Source of the DNA: Candidatus Termititenax sp.
Lineage (GTDB): Bacteria; Margulisbacteria; Riflemargulisbacteria; GWF2-35-9; DYQY01
Length of the DNA stretch: 64,000 nt
Assembly (NCBI GenBank): GCA_020719045.1
Contig: DYQY01000008.1
Span: forward strand, 1-64,000
Reading direction: 5' to 3'
Shown in pieces: positions 51,496-60,093 of this stretch; position 1 is the first letter of the stretch, and every line of letters starts with the position of its first letter. A program made the translations under genes and the position numbers. Below the pieces are notes generated by a model. It was not told the origin of the DNA. It saw nothing but the letters and a program-made list of their open reading frames with translations, and did not search any database.

Positions 51496-53495
51496 ATCTT
51501 AATCATCTCCTCAAGTTGAGACTCACTTATGACTTGCACGCCAAATTCTTGTGCTTTTTGTAGCTTGGAACCTGCGTTGTCACCAGCAACAACAAAATCT
51601 GTATTCTTACTAACACTACTAGCAACTATCCCTTGGTGAGACTTAATCAAATCAGTCAACTCAGAACGAGAGTATTTATCAAAACTACCAGTAATAACAA
51701 ACTTTTTATTAAGTAAGCTACTGCCTGAAATATTCTTCTCTATCTCAAAATTAAAACCATGCTCCTCTAAGTACCTAAAAAGCTCTCTTGCTCGCTCGCT
51801 TTCAAAGAAATCCTTTAGTAAACAAGCTGTTTTCTCGCCAATACCATCTATCTCTGAAAATTCTTCTACTTTCATACTAAAAAAATCATTATAAGAAGAA
51901 ACTGATGAAACCAATAGTTCTGCTGCTCTTACCCCAACCTGTTTAATGCCTGTTGCGAAAAGAATCTTTGCAAGCCCTATACTTTTCGCTTTCTCTAGCT
52001 GAGAAAGTATATTAGTTACTGTCTTTTCTCCCATTCGCTCTAAGCTACTTAACTTCTCACTGTCTAACTCAAATAATTGAACCCAATCCGTAACAACTTC
52101 CTGTTCAACCATCTGTTCTATTAACTTATCGCCAATTCCGCTTATGTTAAAGGCGTCTCTTGATACAACATGAATAAGTTGGGCTTTTAGTCTTCCCTTG
52201 CACTTAATATTTGGACAATAAATAGCTACATTATCCTCTTCTTGTTTTAATAAAGTACCGCAAACAGGACACTCTGTTGGAAACACTATTTCTTTTCTGT
52301 TCTCGCTTCTGTGAGAAACCATCACTACAGCAGGAATAACCTCTGCAGCTCTTTTTACTACAACCTCATCATTAATGGCTACTCCCTTTTCTTCTATAAA
52401 ATCACTATTATGCAAAGTTGCTCTTTCTACGGTTGCTCCTGATAGCTCAACTGGCTTTAAAACAGCAACAGGTGTTATTGTTCCAAGCCTTCCCACCTGA
52501 TACAAAACATCCTCTAAAACAGTATTAGCAACTTCTTCAAAGAACTTAAAAGCAATAGCCCATTTAGGTGTTTTCATATTTGTACCTAAAAGCTCTTGAT
52601 ATTTAAACTCCTCAACCTTGACTACTACACCATCAAACTCATAACCCAAAGAATCACGTTTCTTTTCCCAATCTTCACAATACGCTATAACCTGACTAAT
52701 ATTAGCTTTTGCTATGTAATGCTCATTTACTTGAAATCCCTGCTGCTTAAGCCACTCAAGCATTTGAGACTGAACAACTAATCCATGCTCAGCTGCTGCA
52801 ACCACGAAATATGGATAAAAACTTAGTTCTCTCTCCCCGACTATCTTGCTATCCAACTGCCTAATTGTTCCTGCTGCTGCGTTTCGTGCATTAGCAAACT
52901 CAGCTTCACCTTCTATTGTTCTCTGCTTATTAATCTCTATAAGTCTATCCTTCTCTAAATAAACTTCACCTCTTACCTCAACATCCACCTTACTAAGTAA
53001 CTGTTTTGGTATGTCTGAAATCATTTTTATGTTCTCGGTTATATCTTCACCGGTCTTACCATCACCCCTGGTTATGCCCTTTACCAACACACCTTGCTCA
53101 TAAATAAGACTGATTGCTAGACCGTCCATCTTAAGCTCACAACAGTAGGTTAGGTCTTCTAGCTCATTTACCTCTTTCAAGAGTGTTTTCTTTACCCTAG
53201 CATCAAAATCTAACAACTCTTGTTTAGAATAAGAGTTTGCTAAACTAAGCATAGGAACTTGATGTTTATACTTCTGAAAAGAAGCTGAAACAGTACCACC
53301 AACCTTATTCGTTGGTGAATCAGCAAAAATTAAATGAGGATAATTTTCTTCTAAATAGCCTAATTCTTTAACCTTTGTGTCATACTCAAAGTCTGTGATT
53401 ACAGGCAAATCTTGATCATAATATTTTTGATTATGCTCTTTGATTTCCTTAACTAACTCTTTGATTCTATTTTGTATTTTCTTTTCGCTTACCAT
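51492..53495 (-). CDS. ligA: NAD-dependent DNA ligase
   Basis: LigA (667 residues, standard length) seals nicks in replication and repair. The Ia domain and adenylation motif ELKMDGLAISLIYEQG put the reactive Lys near residue 118; GDGKTGEDITENIK, an OB fold, the zinc finger CPVCGTLL...CPNIKC near 405-425, HhH repeats (about 445-570) and a C-terminal BRCT domain (about 590-667: LNKKFVITGSFDKYSRSEL) follow. It is encoded after comEA with nine bases between and is translationally coupled to the HgdC-like gene. Confidence 0.96.
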   Translation of the reverse strand: MVSEKKIQNRIKELVKEIKEHNQKYYDQDLPVITDFEYDTKVKELGYLEENYPHLIFADSPTNKVGGTVSASFQKYKHQVPMLSLANSYSKQELLDFDARVKKTLLKEVNELEDLTYCCELKMDGLAISLIYEQGVLVKGITRGDGKTGEDITENIKMISDIPKQLLSKVDVEVRGEVYLEKDRLIEINKQRTIEGEAEFANARNAAAGTIRQLDSKIVGERELSFYPYFVVAAAEHGLVVQSQMLEWLKQQGFQVNEHYIAKANISQVIAYCEDWEKKRDSLGYEFDGVVVKVEEFKYQELLGTNMKTPKWAIAFKFFEEVANTVLEDVLYQVGRLGTITPVAVLKPVELSGATVERATLHNSDFIEEKGVAINDEVVVKRAAEVIPAVVMVSHRSENRKEIVFPTECPVCGTLLKQEEDNVAIYCPNIKCKGRLKAQLIHVVSRDAFNISGIGDKLIEQMVEQEVVTDWVQLFELDSEKLSSLERMGEKTVTNILSQLEKAKSIGLAKILFATGIKQVGVRAAELLVSSVSSYNDFFSMKVEEFSEIDGIGEKTACLLKDFFESERARELFRYLEEHGFNFEIEKNISGSSLLNKKFVITGSFDKYSRSELTDLIKSHQGIVASSVSKNTDFVVAGDNAGSKLQKAQEFGVQVISESQLEEMIKI

Positions 53496-53504
53496 AATCC
53501 TATT

Positions 53505-54065
53505 CTAATCCAGAGTGATATACTTCTCCATAGCATTAAACTTGGCTTGACCAATACCTTTAACTTTCAAGAGGTCTTGCTTATCACTAAAATACCCTTT
53601 CTCTTCTCTATAAGCTATTATTCTTTCTGCATATGATTGCCCAATACCTGGTATTTGCGTTAACTCTGACACACTCGCTTTGTTAATGTTAACTAGGCCA
53701 ATTTGCTTTTCAACCTTGGCTGAGCTAGTATTCTTTGCTTCTTTCCTACTACTTGGAATACGATACAGTTTCCCGTCCTTTAACACTTCTGCTAAGTTAA
53801 ACTTCTGCAAATCCGCATCTGGCAATGGTTCAACTATTAATAAAAGCTCATATAAATGATAATTCTCAGTTACTTTATAAATCCCTGGTTTACGAACCGC
53901 ACCGTCTACCTGAATAACAACTTTATTAACTTGAGAAGTAGCTTCTGTCCGCTCAAGAATCTGTACACTTTTGCTTTTACCTTGCTCGTAAATATAAATA
54001 CCCAGTAGGGAAATAAGAACAATCAAAATAGGCCAAAATAACTTATTAAGCTTTTTCAACGTCAT
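53505..54065 (-). CDS. ComEA-like helix-hairpin-helix DNA-binding protein
   Basis: A 186-residue membrane-anchored protein. One transmembrane helix (about 10-27) is followed by an SLBB-type beta-grasp domain (VVIQVDGAVRKPGIYKV near 52) and two helix-hairpin-helix motifs at the C-terminus (LVNINKASVSELTQIPGIGQSYAERII near 125 and DLLKVKGIGQAKF near 165). In competence ComEA binds incoming DNA at the membrane. The ATG at 54065 lies inside the end of flhB; a start at 54122 is open but adds only a basic tail. A place in a flagellar operon is unusual. Confidence 0.85.
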   Translation of the reverse strand: MTLKKLNKLFWPILIVLISLLGIYIYEQGKSKSVQILERTEATSQVNKVVIQVDGAVRKPGIYKVTENYHLYELLLIVEPLPDADLQKFNLAEVLKDGKLYRIPSSRKEAKNTSSAKVEKQIGLVNINKASVSELTQIPGIGQSYAERIIAYREEKGYFSDKQDLLKVKGIGQAKFNAMEKYITLD

Positions 54066-55149
54066 TCTCTTTCTCTTCTTGTTTATAGCGATTCTTTCTC
54101 TTACGCTTGATCTCATAAACAAGCGCCAATAATTCAGCTACTTCTGTATACAAATCTGGTGGAACTTCTTGACCAACATCTGTAGTATTAAACAAATCCC
54201 ATGCCAGCACTTTATCTTCTAGAATATAGATATAATTCTCATCAGCTACTTTCTTGATTTCCTCTGCGATTAACATCTTCCCCTTGGCTACAACTTCTGG
54301 TGCTTTCATTATCTCTGCATCGTACTTAATAGCAACTGCTATGTGCGTTGGATTAGTAACAACTGCATCAGCCCCGGCAGCACCTTTGGACTGTCTACCA
54401 CCGGATAAAGATATTGCCATATCCCTCTGTCTTTGCTTAATCAAAGGGTCTCCTTCGAGCTTCTTATACTCGTCCTTTATTTCTTGTTTACTCATTCTCA
54501 TTTGCTTCATAAATTGGCTTCTTTGGTAAAAATAATCAAAAGCAGCAACAGCCAAAAAGAACATCCCTACCCTAATTGCCACGTCAAAAGCTATTTTGCC
54601 AGCCATAGCAACAGAGGCAAGAATAGGCATATTCGATGTTTCCATAAGTTCAGGCAAGATTGGAAAAATAGCTTTGTACATAATGAACACAATTATTGCC
54701 ATTTTCGCAATAGACTTAGCTAACTCAACCAACCCTTTCATAGAAAAAATTCTTTTAAACCCCTCGATAGGGTTTAATTTACTTAGTTTAGGGATAAGTG
54801 GATCAGTAGAAAAATTAAAACCAGACTGAAGAGATTCAATTACTATTGCTACAAAAAAACCAATCAAAATTATTGGCAACAAGGACAATAATAAAAGATG
54901 ATAGCCTTTTTCTAGAATCTTTGTCGCATATAAAACTGACATCTCATCACCAATGGCATTAAATGTCAGAATAAAATAATTTTTTGTATCTTCCCATATT
55001 TTAGGAAGAAAAGCTTGAAGCGAATAATATGATGTAAAAAACAAAAAAGCTGTTGTAATTTCTTTACTCTTAACAACCTGACCTTTTTTACGAGCTTCCC
55101 TTAACTTATGGGGGGTCGGTTCCTCTGTTTTGTCTCCCTGGTCACCCAT
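54046..55149 (-). CDS. flhB: Flagellar type III export protein FlhB
   Basis: FlhB (367 residues) controls the substrate switch of the flagellar export gate. Four transmembrane segments fill residues about 30-215. The cytoplasmic domain has the self-cleaving NPTH site in VVTNPTHIAVAIKYD near 268, then ADENYIYILEDKVLAWDLF. The Lys/Glu-rich tail runs into the comEA start. It follows fliR by one base. Confidence 0.95.
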   Translation of the reverse strand: MGDQGDKTEEPTPHKLREARKKGQVVKSKEITTAFLFFTSYYSLQAFLPKIWEDTKNYFILTFNAIGDEMSVLYATKILEKGYHLLLLSLLPIILIGFFVAIVIESLQSGFNFSTDPLIPKLSKLNPIEGFKRIFSMKGLVELAKSIAKMAIIVFIMYKAIFPILPELMETSNMPILASVAMAGKIAFDVAIRVGMFFLAVAAFDYFYQRSQFMKQMRMSKQEIKDEYKKLEGDPLIKQRQRDMAISLSGGRQSKGAAGADAVVTNPTHIAVAIKYDAEIMKAPEVVAKGKMLIAEEIKKVADENYIYILEDKVLAWDLFNTTDVGQEVPPDLYTEVAELLALVYEIKRKRKNRYKQEEKENDVEKA

Positions 55150-55150
55150 T

Positions 55151-55924
55151 TCACAACACCTTTACGTTATGATAAAAATACATAATCTGAACAGCTATAT
55201 CATCCATAACCGTCACGACTTTAGCAATCAAAGTAGGTATCATAAGCAGTAGGATGTATGCTCCCAACATTGGTTTTATCTGAAACCCTAAAAAGAAAAC
55301 ATTAACTTGTGGTGCTAATCTAGCTAGAAGCCCCAATGAAAAATCCAACATAAATATAATAATAATTATTGGCATAGCAATCGTTACAGCAATAAAAAAC
55401 ATTTTTGATCCCAAATCTGCCAAATGTTGTAAGCCCATTGGATAGGCCACCTCGCTAAACAAAGGTATTGCCTTGAAACTTTCAAACATCCCAGTTAGAA
55501 CTAAGTGATGCCCATCAATAAGCAAAAACACAACTATTGAGGTAATGTACAACAATCTACCAATAATAGTTTCTTGGCTGCCTGTTGAAGGATCGAAAGT
55601 TGCAGCAACGCTTAACCCCAATTGCATATCCATAAGTGACCCTGCTAGCTGTATGCCATAAAAAATAAATCTAACTATAAGACCGATAAATAAACCTATT
55701 AAAAACTCATTAACAAAAGCAAGCACTAATACAATCTGATTTTGTGGGATTATCATATTCTTTGGAATAGTTAAAAAGAAAATTACACTTACCCAAAAAG
55801 CAAACATAAGCTTAACCATCTGAGAAATAGATCTTTCACTAAAAAAAGGCATTAGGATGAAGCATCCAATGACTCTTGCTAAAATAAACATAAATAAAAG
55901 AAGACTTGCTCCGTCAATAATCAT
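55151..55924 (-). CDS. fliR: Flagellar export protein FliR
   Basis: FliR (257 residues) is part of the FliPQR export gate in the inner membrane. It has about six hydrophobic segments, and the family stretch FIGLIVRFIFYGIQLAGSLMDMQLGL near residue 76-101 and APQVNVFFLGFQIKPMLG near 205. It abuts fliQ with no gap and flhB by one base, the conserved fliQ-fliR-flhB order. Confidence 0.94.
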   Translation of the reverse strand: MIIDGASLLLFMFILARVIGCFILMPFFSERSISQMVKLMFAFWVSVIFFLTIPKNMIIPQNQIVLVLAFVNEFLIGLFIGLIVRFIFYGIQLAGSLMDMQLGLSVAATFDPSTGSQETIIGRLLYITSIVVFLLIDGHHLVLTGMFESFKAIPLFSEVAYPMGLQHLADLGSKMFFIAVTIAMPIIIIIFMLDFSLGLLARLAPQVNVFFLGFQIKPMLGAYILLLMIPTLIAKVVTVMDDIAVQIMYFYHNVKVL

Positions 55925-56188
55925 TTACAAATACGCTATTGAAGACCACATCGTGTTTATCCATGCCTCTAAAGTTGAAGCCATCCAAGGAAAGCTTATT
56001 GAAACAACTAGAAAAACAACTATCATTTTCGGAACAAAAGTAAGTGTCTGCTCTTGAATCTGAGTAACAGCTTGAAATAATGATATAAGTAAACCAACGA
56101 CTAATCCAGCTCCAACAACTGGCAAAACTAAAGAAAGTTGAATAGTAATTGCTTGTCTTAAATAGTCGGTTGCAGTGTTTAAATCCAT
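55925..56188 (-). CDS. fliQ: Flagellar export protein FliQ
   Basis: FliQ (87 residues, normal) has two transmembrane helices and the family segment VVGAGLVVGLLISLFQAVTQIQEQTL near residue 23, plus PKMIVVFLVV. Four copies wrap around FliP and FliR in the export gate. It follows an unknown secreted-protein gene by two bases, where fliP would normally be. Confidence 0.94.
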   Translation of the reverse strand: MDLNTATDYLRQAITIQLSLVLPVVGAGLVVGLLISLFQAVTQIQEQTLTFVPKMIVVFLVVSISFPWMASTLEAWINTMWSSIAYL

Positions 56189-56190
56189 GA

Positions 56191-57060
56191 TTAATTAGTA
56201 TACACCCTTTCCTTAACAATTGTAACGGTTGTTGGGTAGTTTGAACCCGGTAATGGGAAGGTTAAAAATCTAACAATTCCAGGTCTATTTATAGTGACTG
56301 TTTTGATCTTTTTATCCGCATGACTATAAACACTAAATAGCTCATCACCAAACTTAAAAACACAAGAAGCTGGACCTCCATTTGCGGTAAATAATAGTTG
56401 ATACTCACCTATCTCCGAGAAATCAATATAGTACTCATAAAACACACCATAATTTCCAATCAAAGTATGGTGACCATTATCTATATAGCCTGGTTCAGCC
56501 CCTATCATTAAATTATGCCGAATATCACCTTTGGACACTTTAATAATTTTTGAGACAGTCTTATTCATAAACACATATTGGTTGTAGTCTAATTGTATTA
56601 AAGAAGGTTTTTCAAAAAATATTTGAACCCTATAAATGGCTTGATTATTCTCCGGGAAAACATCCACAATCCCAGACAAAACATCTTGGGTTGGCATCCG
56701 AACTTTCCATTCTAATGGGAAGCTTGATTCCTGCAAATTATTATAAGTAATTAAAAATCTTTCACCTAACACCTTCCCAACAAATAATTCACTTTTGTTT
56801 GGTCCAGCCAAAGCGCTTCTCGTTTTAAATTTTGAATCTTCTGAAGAGGTAATTTGAATATATAAATTACCAACCCTATTGGTACGATTAACATGAGAAA
56901 GAAACAACCTAAAACTTCCCGTAACCTGAATATCTAGAACTGATCCATCTTCAACTATACTCTCTGGCTCATTACTAAATATTATCTTATCTGGTTCAAT
57001 AGAACAGAATACGAAACTTAAGAAAAACAGGAAAAGACTGAGTCTTCTAGCTAGGACCAA
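56191..57060 (-). CDS. Unknown exported protein inserted between fliP and fliQ
   Basis: A 289-residue protein with a signal peptide (about 1-20, FLFFLSFVFCS), so it is periplasmic or outer-membrane. The mature protein is beta-rich with repeated hydrophobic strands (FRLFLSHVNRTNRVGNLYIQI near 52, YYIDFSEIGEYQLLFTANGGPASCVF near 215) and no motif that I recognise; FlgA is not indicated. It overlaps fliP by 14 bases and lies two bases before fliQ, so it is translated within the flagellar operon. A basal-body or collar role is an inference from context only. Confidence 0.65.
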   Translation of the reverse strand: MVLARRLSLFLFFLSFVFCSIEPDKIIFSNEPESIVEDGSVLDIQVTGSFRLFLSHVNRTNRVGNLYIQITSSEDSKFKTRSALAGPNKSELFVGKVLGERFLITYNNLQESSFPLEWKVRMPTQDVLSGIVDVFPENNQAIYRVQIFFEKPSLIQLDYNQYVFMNKTVSKIIKVSKGDIRHNLMIGAEPGYIDNGHHTLIGNYGVFYEYYIDFSEIGEYQLLFTANGGPASCVFKFGDELFSVYSHADKKIKTVTINRPGIVRFLTFPLPGSNYPTTVTIVKERVYTN

Positions 57061-57721
57061 GATAACTCATCATAAGACCTCTTGAGATTAAGTTAAATCC
57101 ATCGACTAACACAAACAAAAGTATCTTGAATGGTAAGGATATCATTACCGGAGATAACATCATCATACCTAAAGACAGTAAAATATTTGCTACCAATAAA
57201 TCAACAACAATAAACGGTAGAAAAAGTATAAAAGAAATAATAAAAGCTGTCTTTAATTCACTAATCATAAAGGCTGGAATTAACACATATGTAGGGATAT
57301 CATCTTTTTGGCTAATCTTCTTTAAATCCAACCCTGCAAACTGCGCAAACAAAGCCAAATCCTTCTCCGAGGCTTGCTTAAACATAAACTCCCTTAATGG
57401 CTTCTGCCCTATTTCTATTGCTTTTGCTTGTGTTATTTTCCCATTCACATACGGTTTAAGAGCGTTCTCGTTAATATCATTCCAAACAGGCGACATAATA
57501 AAAATTGTCATAAATAAAGCAAGCGAAACAATAACCATATTTGGAGGAGATTGCTGTGTTCCAAGAGCACTTCTAAGCATTCCAAAAACAATTGTTATTC
57601 TTAAAAAAGAAGTAACAGAAATTAAGAAAAATGGAACGAATGAGATAAGGGACAAAAATAACATTAAATTAACAGAACTACTGAACTGAATCGGTGTGTC
57701 TATTAGATTAGTTAAGTCCAT
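57047..57721 (-). CDS. fliP: Flagellar export protein FliP
   Basis: FliP (224 residues) forms the core ring of the export gate. It has the family motifs LISFVPFFLISVTSFLRITIVF near residue 23 and RSALGTQQSPPNMVI near 50, then the C-terminal helices with MMMLSPVMISLPFKILLFVLVDGF near 186. The usual long cleaved N-terminus is absent or very short here. It overlaps fliO by 14 bases and the unknown secreted gene by 14 bases. Confidence 0.94.
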   Translation of the reverse strand: MDLTNLIDTPIQFSSSVNLMLFLSLISFVPFFLISVTSFLRITIVFGMLRSALGTQQSPPNMVIVSLALFMTIFIMSPVWNDINENALKPYVNGKITQAKAIEIGQKPLREFMFKQASEKDLALFAQFAGLDLKKISQKDDIPTYVLIPAFMISELKTAFIISFILFLPFIVVDLLVANILLSLGMMMLSPVMISLPFKILLFVLVDGFNLISRGLMMSYLGPS

Positions 57722-58094
57722 CTTTGCTTTCCTTATTTGCCTTTGGTTTTCTTATAACTTTCTCTTTAATAAGTTTCCCTTGAACCTCATTAACCACAGT
57801 ATCTTTTGACTGCTCTTTTTCCTGCAATATAGTTGAAAAAGCAGGCACTTCTTTCAATGGATGAATAAAGTTAATTGTCTTATTACTAACGCCCATTAAA
57901 AATTCCTGAGCATCAACTTTTACGATATAAACAACAACACCTGGATTTAAAAACATTTGATCAATAAACTGAATTCTTCTATTTTTCTTATTCAATTTAT
58001 TATTACCAGGAAGCTTAGTTAAAACATAGTAAACAACATATAAAATTGCACAAATTGCGAATAGAGATAAGGTTATTCTTAAATAATGAATCAT
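57708..58094 (-). CDS. fliO: Flagellar assembly protein FliO-like
   Basis: A 128-residue bitopic protein: a transmembrane helix (residues 6-26), then a short cytoplasmic beta domain with FIDQMFLNPGVVVYIVKVDAQEFLMGVSN near 43-71 and a Lys/Glu-rich tail. FliO assists FliP ring assembly. Identification rests on topology, the FliO-like core and its place between fliN and fliP, with a four-base overlap to fliN. Confidence 0.8.
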   Translation of the reverse strand: MIHYLRITLSLFAICAILYVVYYVLTKLPGNNKLNKKNRRIQFIDQMFLNPGVVVYIVKVDAQEFLMGVSNKTINFIHPLKEVPAFSTILQEKEQSKDTVVNEVQGKLIKEKVIRKPKANKESKDGLN

Positions 58095-59029
58095 GATTTA
58101 ACTATGTCTTTAATCATTATCCCGTATTTATTATCGATTGCTACTACCTCGCCAGTTGCAATCAATTCACCATTAATTTTAAGCTCAAGTGGCTCACCAT
58201 AAAACTTATCAAGTTCAATAACTGACCCTTTTGAAAGGTCATGAACATCCTTTAATGAAAGTGTTGTTTTTCCAAGGAAAACATCAATGGTAACTGGAAT
58301 ATTAGAAAACAAATCTACCTTAAACTTTGAACCAGTTATTAAGTTGTTAATTTCTGGAAAATCCAGCTTCTTAACATTAACAAAATCCTGATTTGTTTCC
58401 TCAGAAATTTGATTATAATCATAACCCATGTTTCCCATCTCAGTTCCTTTATTTTCTTCAATCTCTAGAAAATCTTCATCAATATTAATTGTGTCATTTT
58501 GAGCATAATTTGTAAATGAATTATTATCTTTAAACGTAGCAAAATCTGCAAAGTCTTCCTGGTCATTTTCTTCAGATTCCTCAGGTTCTTCAGGGATTAC
58601 TACTTCTTCTTCCGCTTCTTCCTCTTCGTCTATCTGAACCATAGACTTACTCAAGATTTCATTAATGTCACTTGAAATATCCCCAAGTTCATTTTGGCTT
58701 ACACTTATGTATTCATCACTATTATTAGTTTGATTATCATCAAGCTCTAGTTCCTTGTCTAGCTCATCTAAATCTAAATCGCTACCAAGTAAATCCTTAT
58801 CATCAAAATTAAAACCATCTAGATTAAAGACATCCTTATCATCACTTTCCAAATCCAAGTCAAAAACTTCTGTTTCTTCCTCTTCTAAAAAAGACTCTTT
58901 AACTAAGCTTTCTTTTGAGTCATCACCTAAGGAAAGGTCATCAAGCCCACTTAACAAGTCGCCTTCACCAAAAAAATCATCTTCCAACATTTTCTTTAAA
59001 TCATCTTTTTTCACTATAGTTTCTCCCAA
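58091..59029 (-). CDS. fliN: Flagellar motor switch protein FliN with long acidic N-terminus
   Basis: A 312-residue protein whose last 80 residues are a SpoA/FliN domain (VDLFSNIPVTIDVFLGKTTLSLKDVHDLSKGSVIELDKFYGEPLELKINGELIATGEV pattern, about residues 235-305). The preceding 230 residues are extremely rich in Asp, Glu and Leu with repeats such as FDLDLESDDK and LDLDELDKELEL, and are probably disordered. FliN is usually about 100-140 residues, so this is a large extension. The start overlaps fliM by 16 bases. Confidence 0.88.
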   Translation of the reverse strand: MGETIVKKDDLKKMLEDDFFGEGDLLSGLDDLSLGDDSKESLVKESFLEEEETEVFDLDLESDDKDVFNLDGFNFDDKDLLGSDLDLDELDKELELDDNQTNNSDEYISVSQNELGDISSDINEILSKSMVQIDEEEEAEEEVVIPEEPEESEENDQEDFADFATFKDNNSFTNYAQNDTINIDEDFLEIEENKGTEMGNMGYDYNQISEETNQDFVNVKKLDFPEINNLITGSKFKVDLFSNIPVTIDVFLGKTTLSLKDVHDLSKGSVIELDKFYGEPLELKINGELIATGEVVAIDNKYGIMIKDIVKS

Positions 59030-60090
59030 TCAAACTCTTCTTCTTCTGTTTCATCATTTAGTAATGAAACAAAATCTACACCTTTTTCTTCCTCAAGATT
59101 AACCTTGTCGAAAGAATTCATCAAAAGTTCCTCTTCTTTAGAATTGTCATCAAAAATAGGACTTACATTACTACTACTTGTATCAGCAACTTGCTCATTA
59201 TCTATTTGCTCTTCTAATTTTATAGCATACTTACCCTCGCTTTGACCAACTGTTGTTAAAAAGGTCAACTGATCAGCCAATACAAAACGCAGCATCTCTC
59301 CAATTTTGTTCTCTAATACTAAAACATCACCACGCTGAATATTCATAAACTCACCGAAAGTTAATTTAGCCTGACCAAACTTCACAGTTACATCTGTACT
59401 GATTCCTCTTTTCATATTATCTGACAAAACCACATCATCTTTCTTACTTACCACAATTCTTTCAATAAACTTATCCGCAGAATGTTGTGAATAAAAAAGC
59501 TTCATTTTTGACTCTACTCCATCTGAAAAGCCAATACAAAAGTGTACATTTATAAAGTCCTGATTTGCTGCTACGTACTTCATTGTTCCGAATTTACCTT
59601 TATGAAAATTTACTTTATAGTCCTTGCCAAGAAAGTTTGTTTCAAGAAAAAACTTAGTAAAAAAATCTTCATAAAAACTATTAATTAAAACCATTTCCAT
59701 ATCAGTAAACGAAAATCCGCCTACTTTACCAATATCCACTCCAAAATACATCCCAAGTAGGTTTCTTAAAAAATCTCTATCTAATGAAAAAACAAAAGAA
59801 CCCTTTGAGTCCTGATACTCAACAGTAAGCTCATCACCTAAGATACTTTCCATATCGTTGCTGTGAACTTTATTAACAGAGATGGACTTAAGGTTAAACA
59901 TAAACGAATACTTATTCTTTGCTTTTAAAGAAATTGTTTCCATCCATTTAGATAAAATATTGATATCTAAGAGAATCTTCTTTCGAGAACTTTCAGGCAA
60001 ATCTTCCTTGATGTCAGAATTACTATCTGGTTGATATAAATGCCACTGCTTTAATGCTTGTGGCAGTTTAACCTCCATGCTAACTACCAT
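59014..60090 (-). CDS. fliM: Flagellar motor switch protein FliM-like
   Basis: A 358-residue protein in the fliM position. The middle part resembles FliM (KVGGFSFTDMEMVLINSFYEDFF near 125) and residues about 225-290 form a SpoA domain (STDVTVKFGQAKLTFGEFMNIQRGDVLVLENKIGEMLRF). The N-terminal LSQDEIDALL helix that binds CheY-P is not seen, and an acidic tail is added at the C-terminus (about 300-358). So chemotactic switching may work differently. The start is 60090 or 60078; neither has a strong Shine-Dalgarno. Confidence 0.78.
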   Translation of the reverse strand: MVVSMEVKLPQALKQWHLYQPDSNSDIKEDLPESSRKKILLDINILSKWMETISLKAKNKYSFMFNLKSISVNKVHSNDMESILGDELTVEYQDSKGSFVFSLDRDFLRNLLGMYFGVDIGKVGGFSFTDMEMVLINSFYEDFFTKFFLETNFLGKDYKVNFHKGKFGTMKYVAANQDFINVHFCIGFSDGVESKMKLFYSQHSADKFIERIVVSKKDDVVLSDNMKRGISTDVTVKFGQAKLTFGEFMNIQRGDVLVLENKIGEMLRFVLADQLTFLTTVGQSEGKYAIKLEEQIDNEQVADTSSSNVSPIFDDNSKEEELLMNSFDKVNLEEEKGVDFVSLLNDETEEEEFDWEKL

Positions 60091-60093
60091 TCA

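Noticed and set aside
55914-56219. 101-codon frame overlapping fliQ in another frame
   Set aside because: fliQ has the right length and motifs in the chosen frame; the alternative product is Ser/Cys/Phe-rich and unlike any protein family.
57126-57689. 187-codon frame antisense to fliP
   Set aside because: Fully inside fliP, whose motifs are unmistakable; a shadow frame produced by AT-rich codon use.
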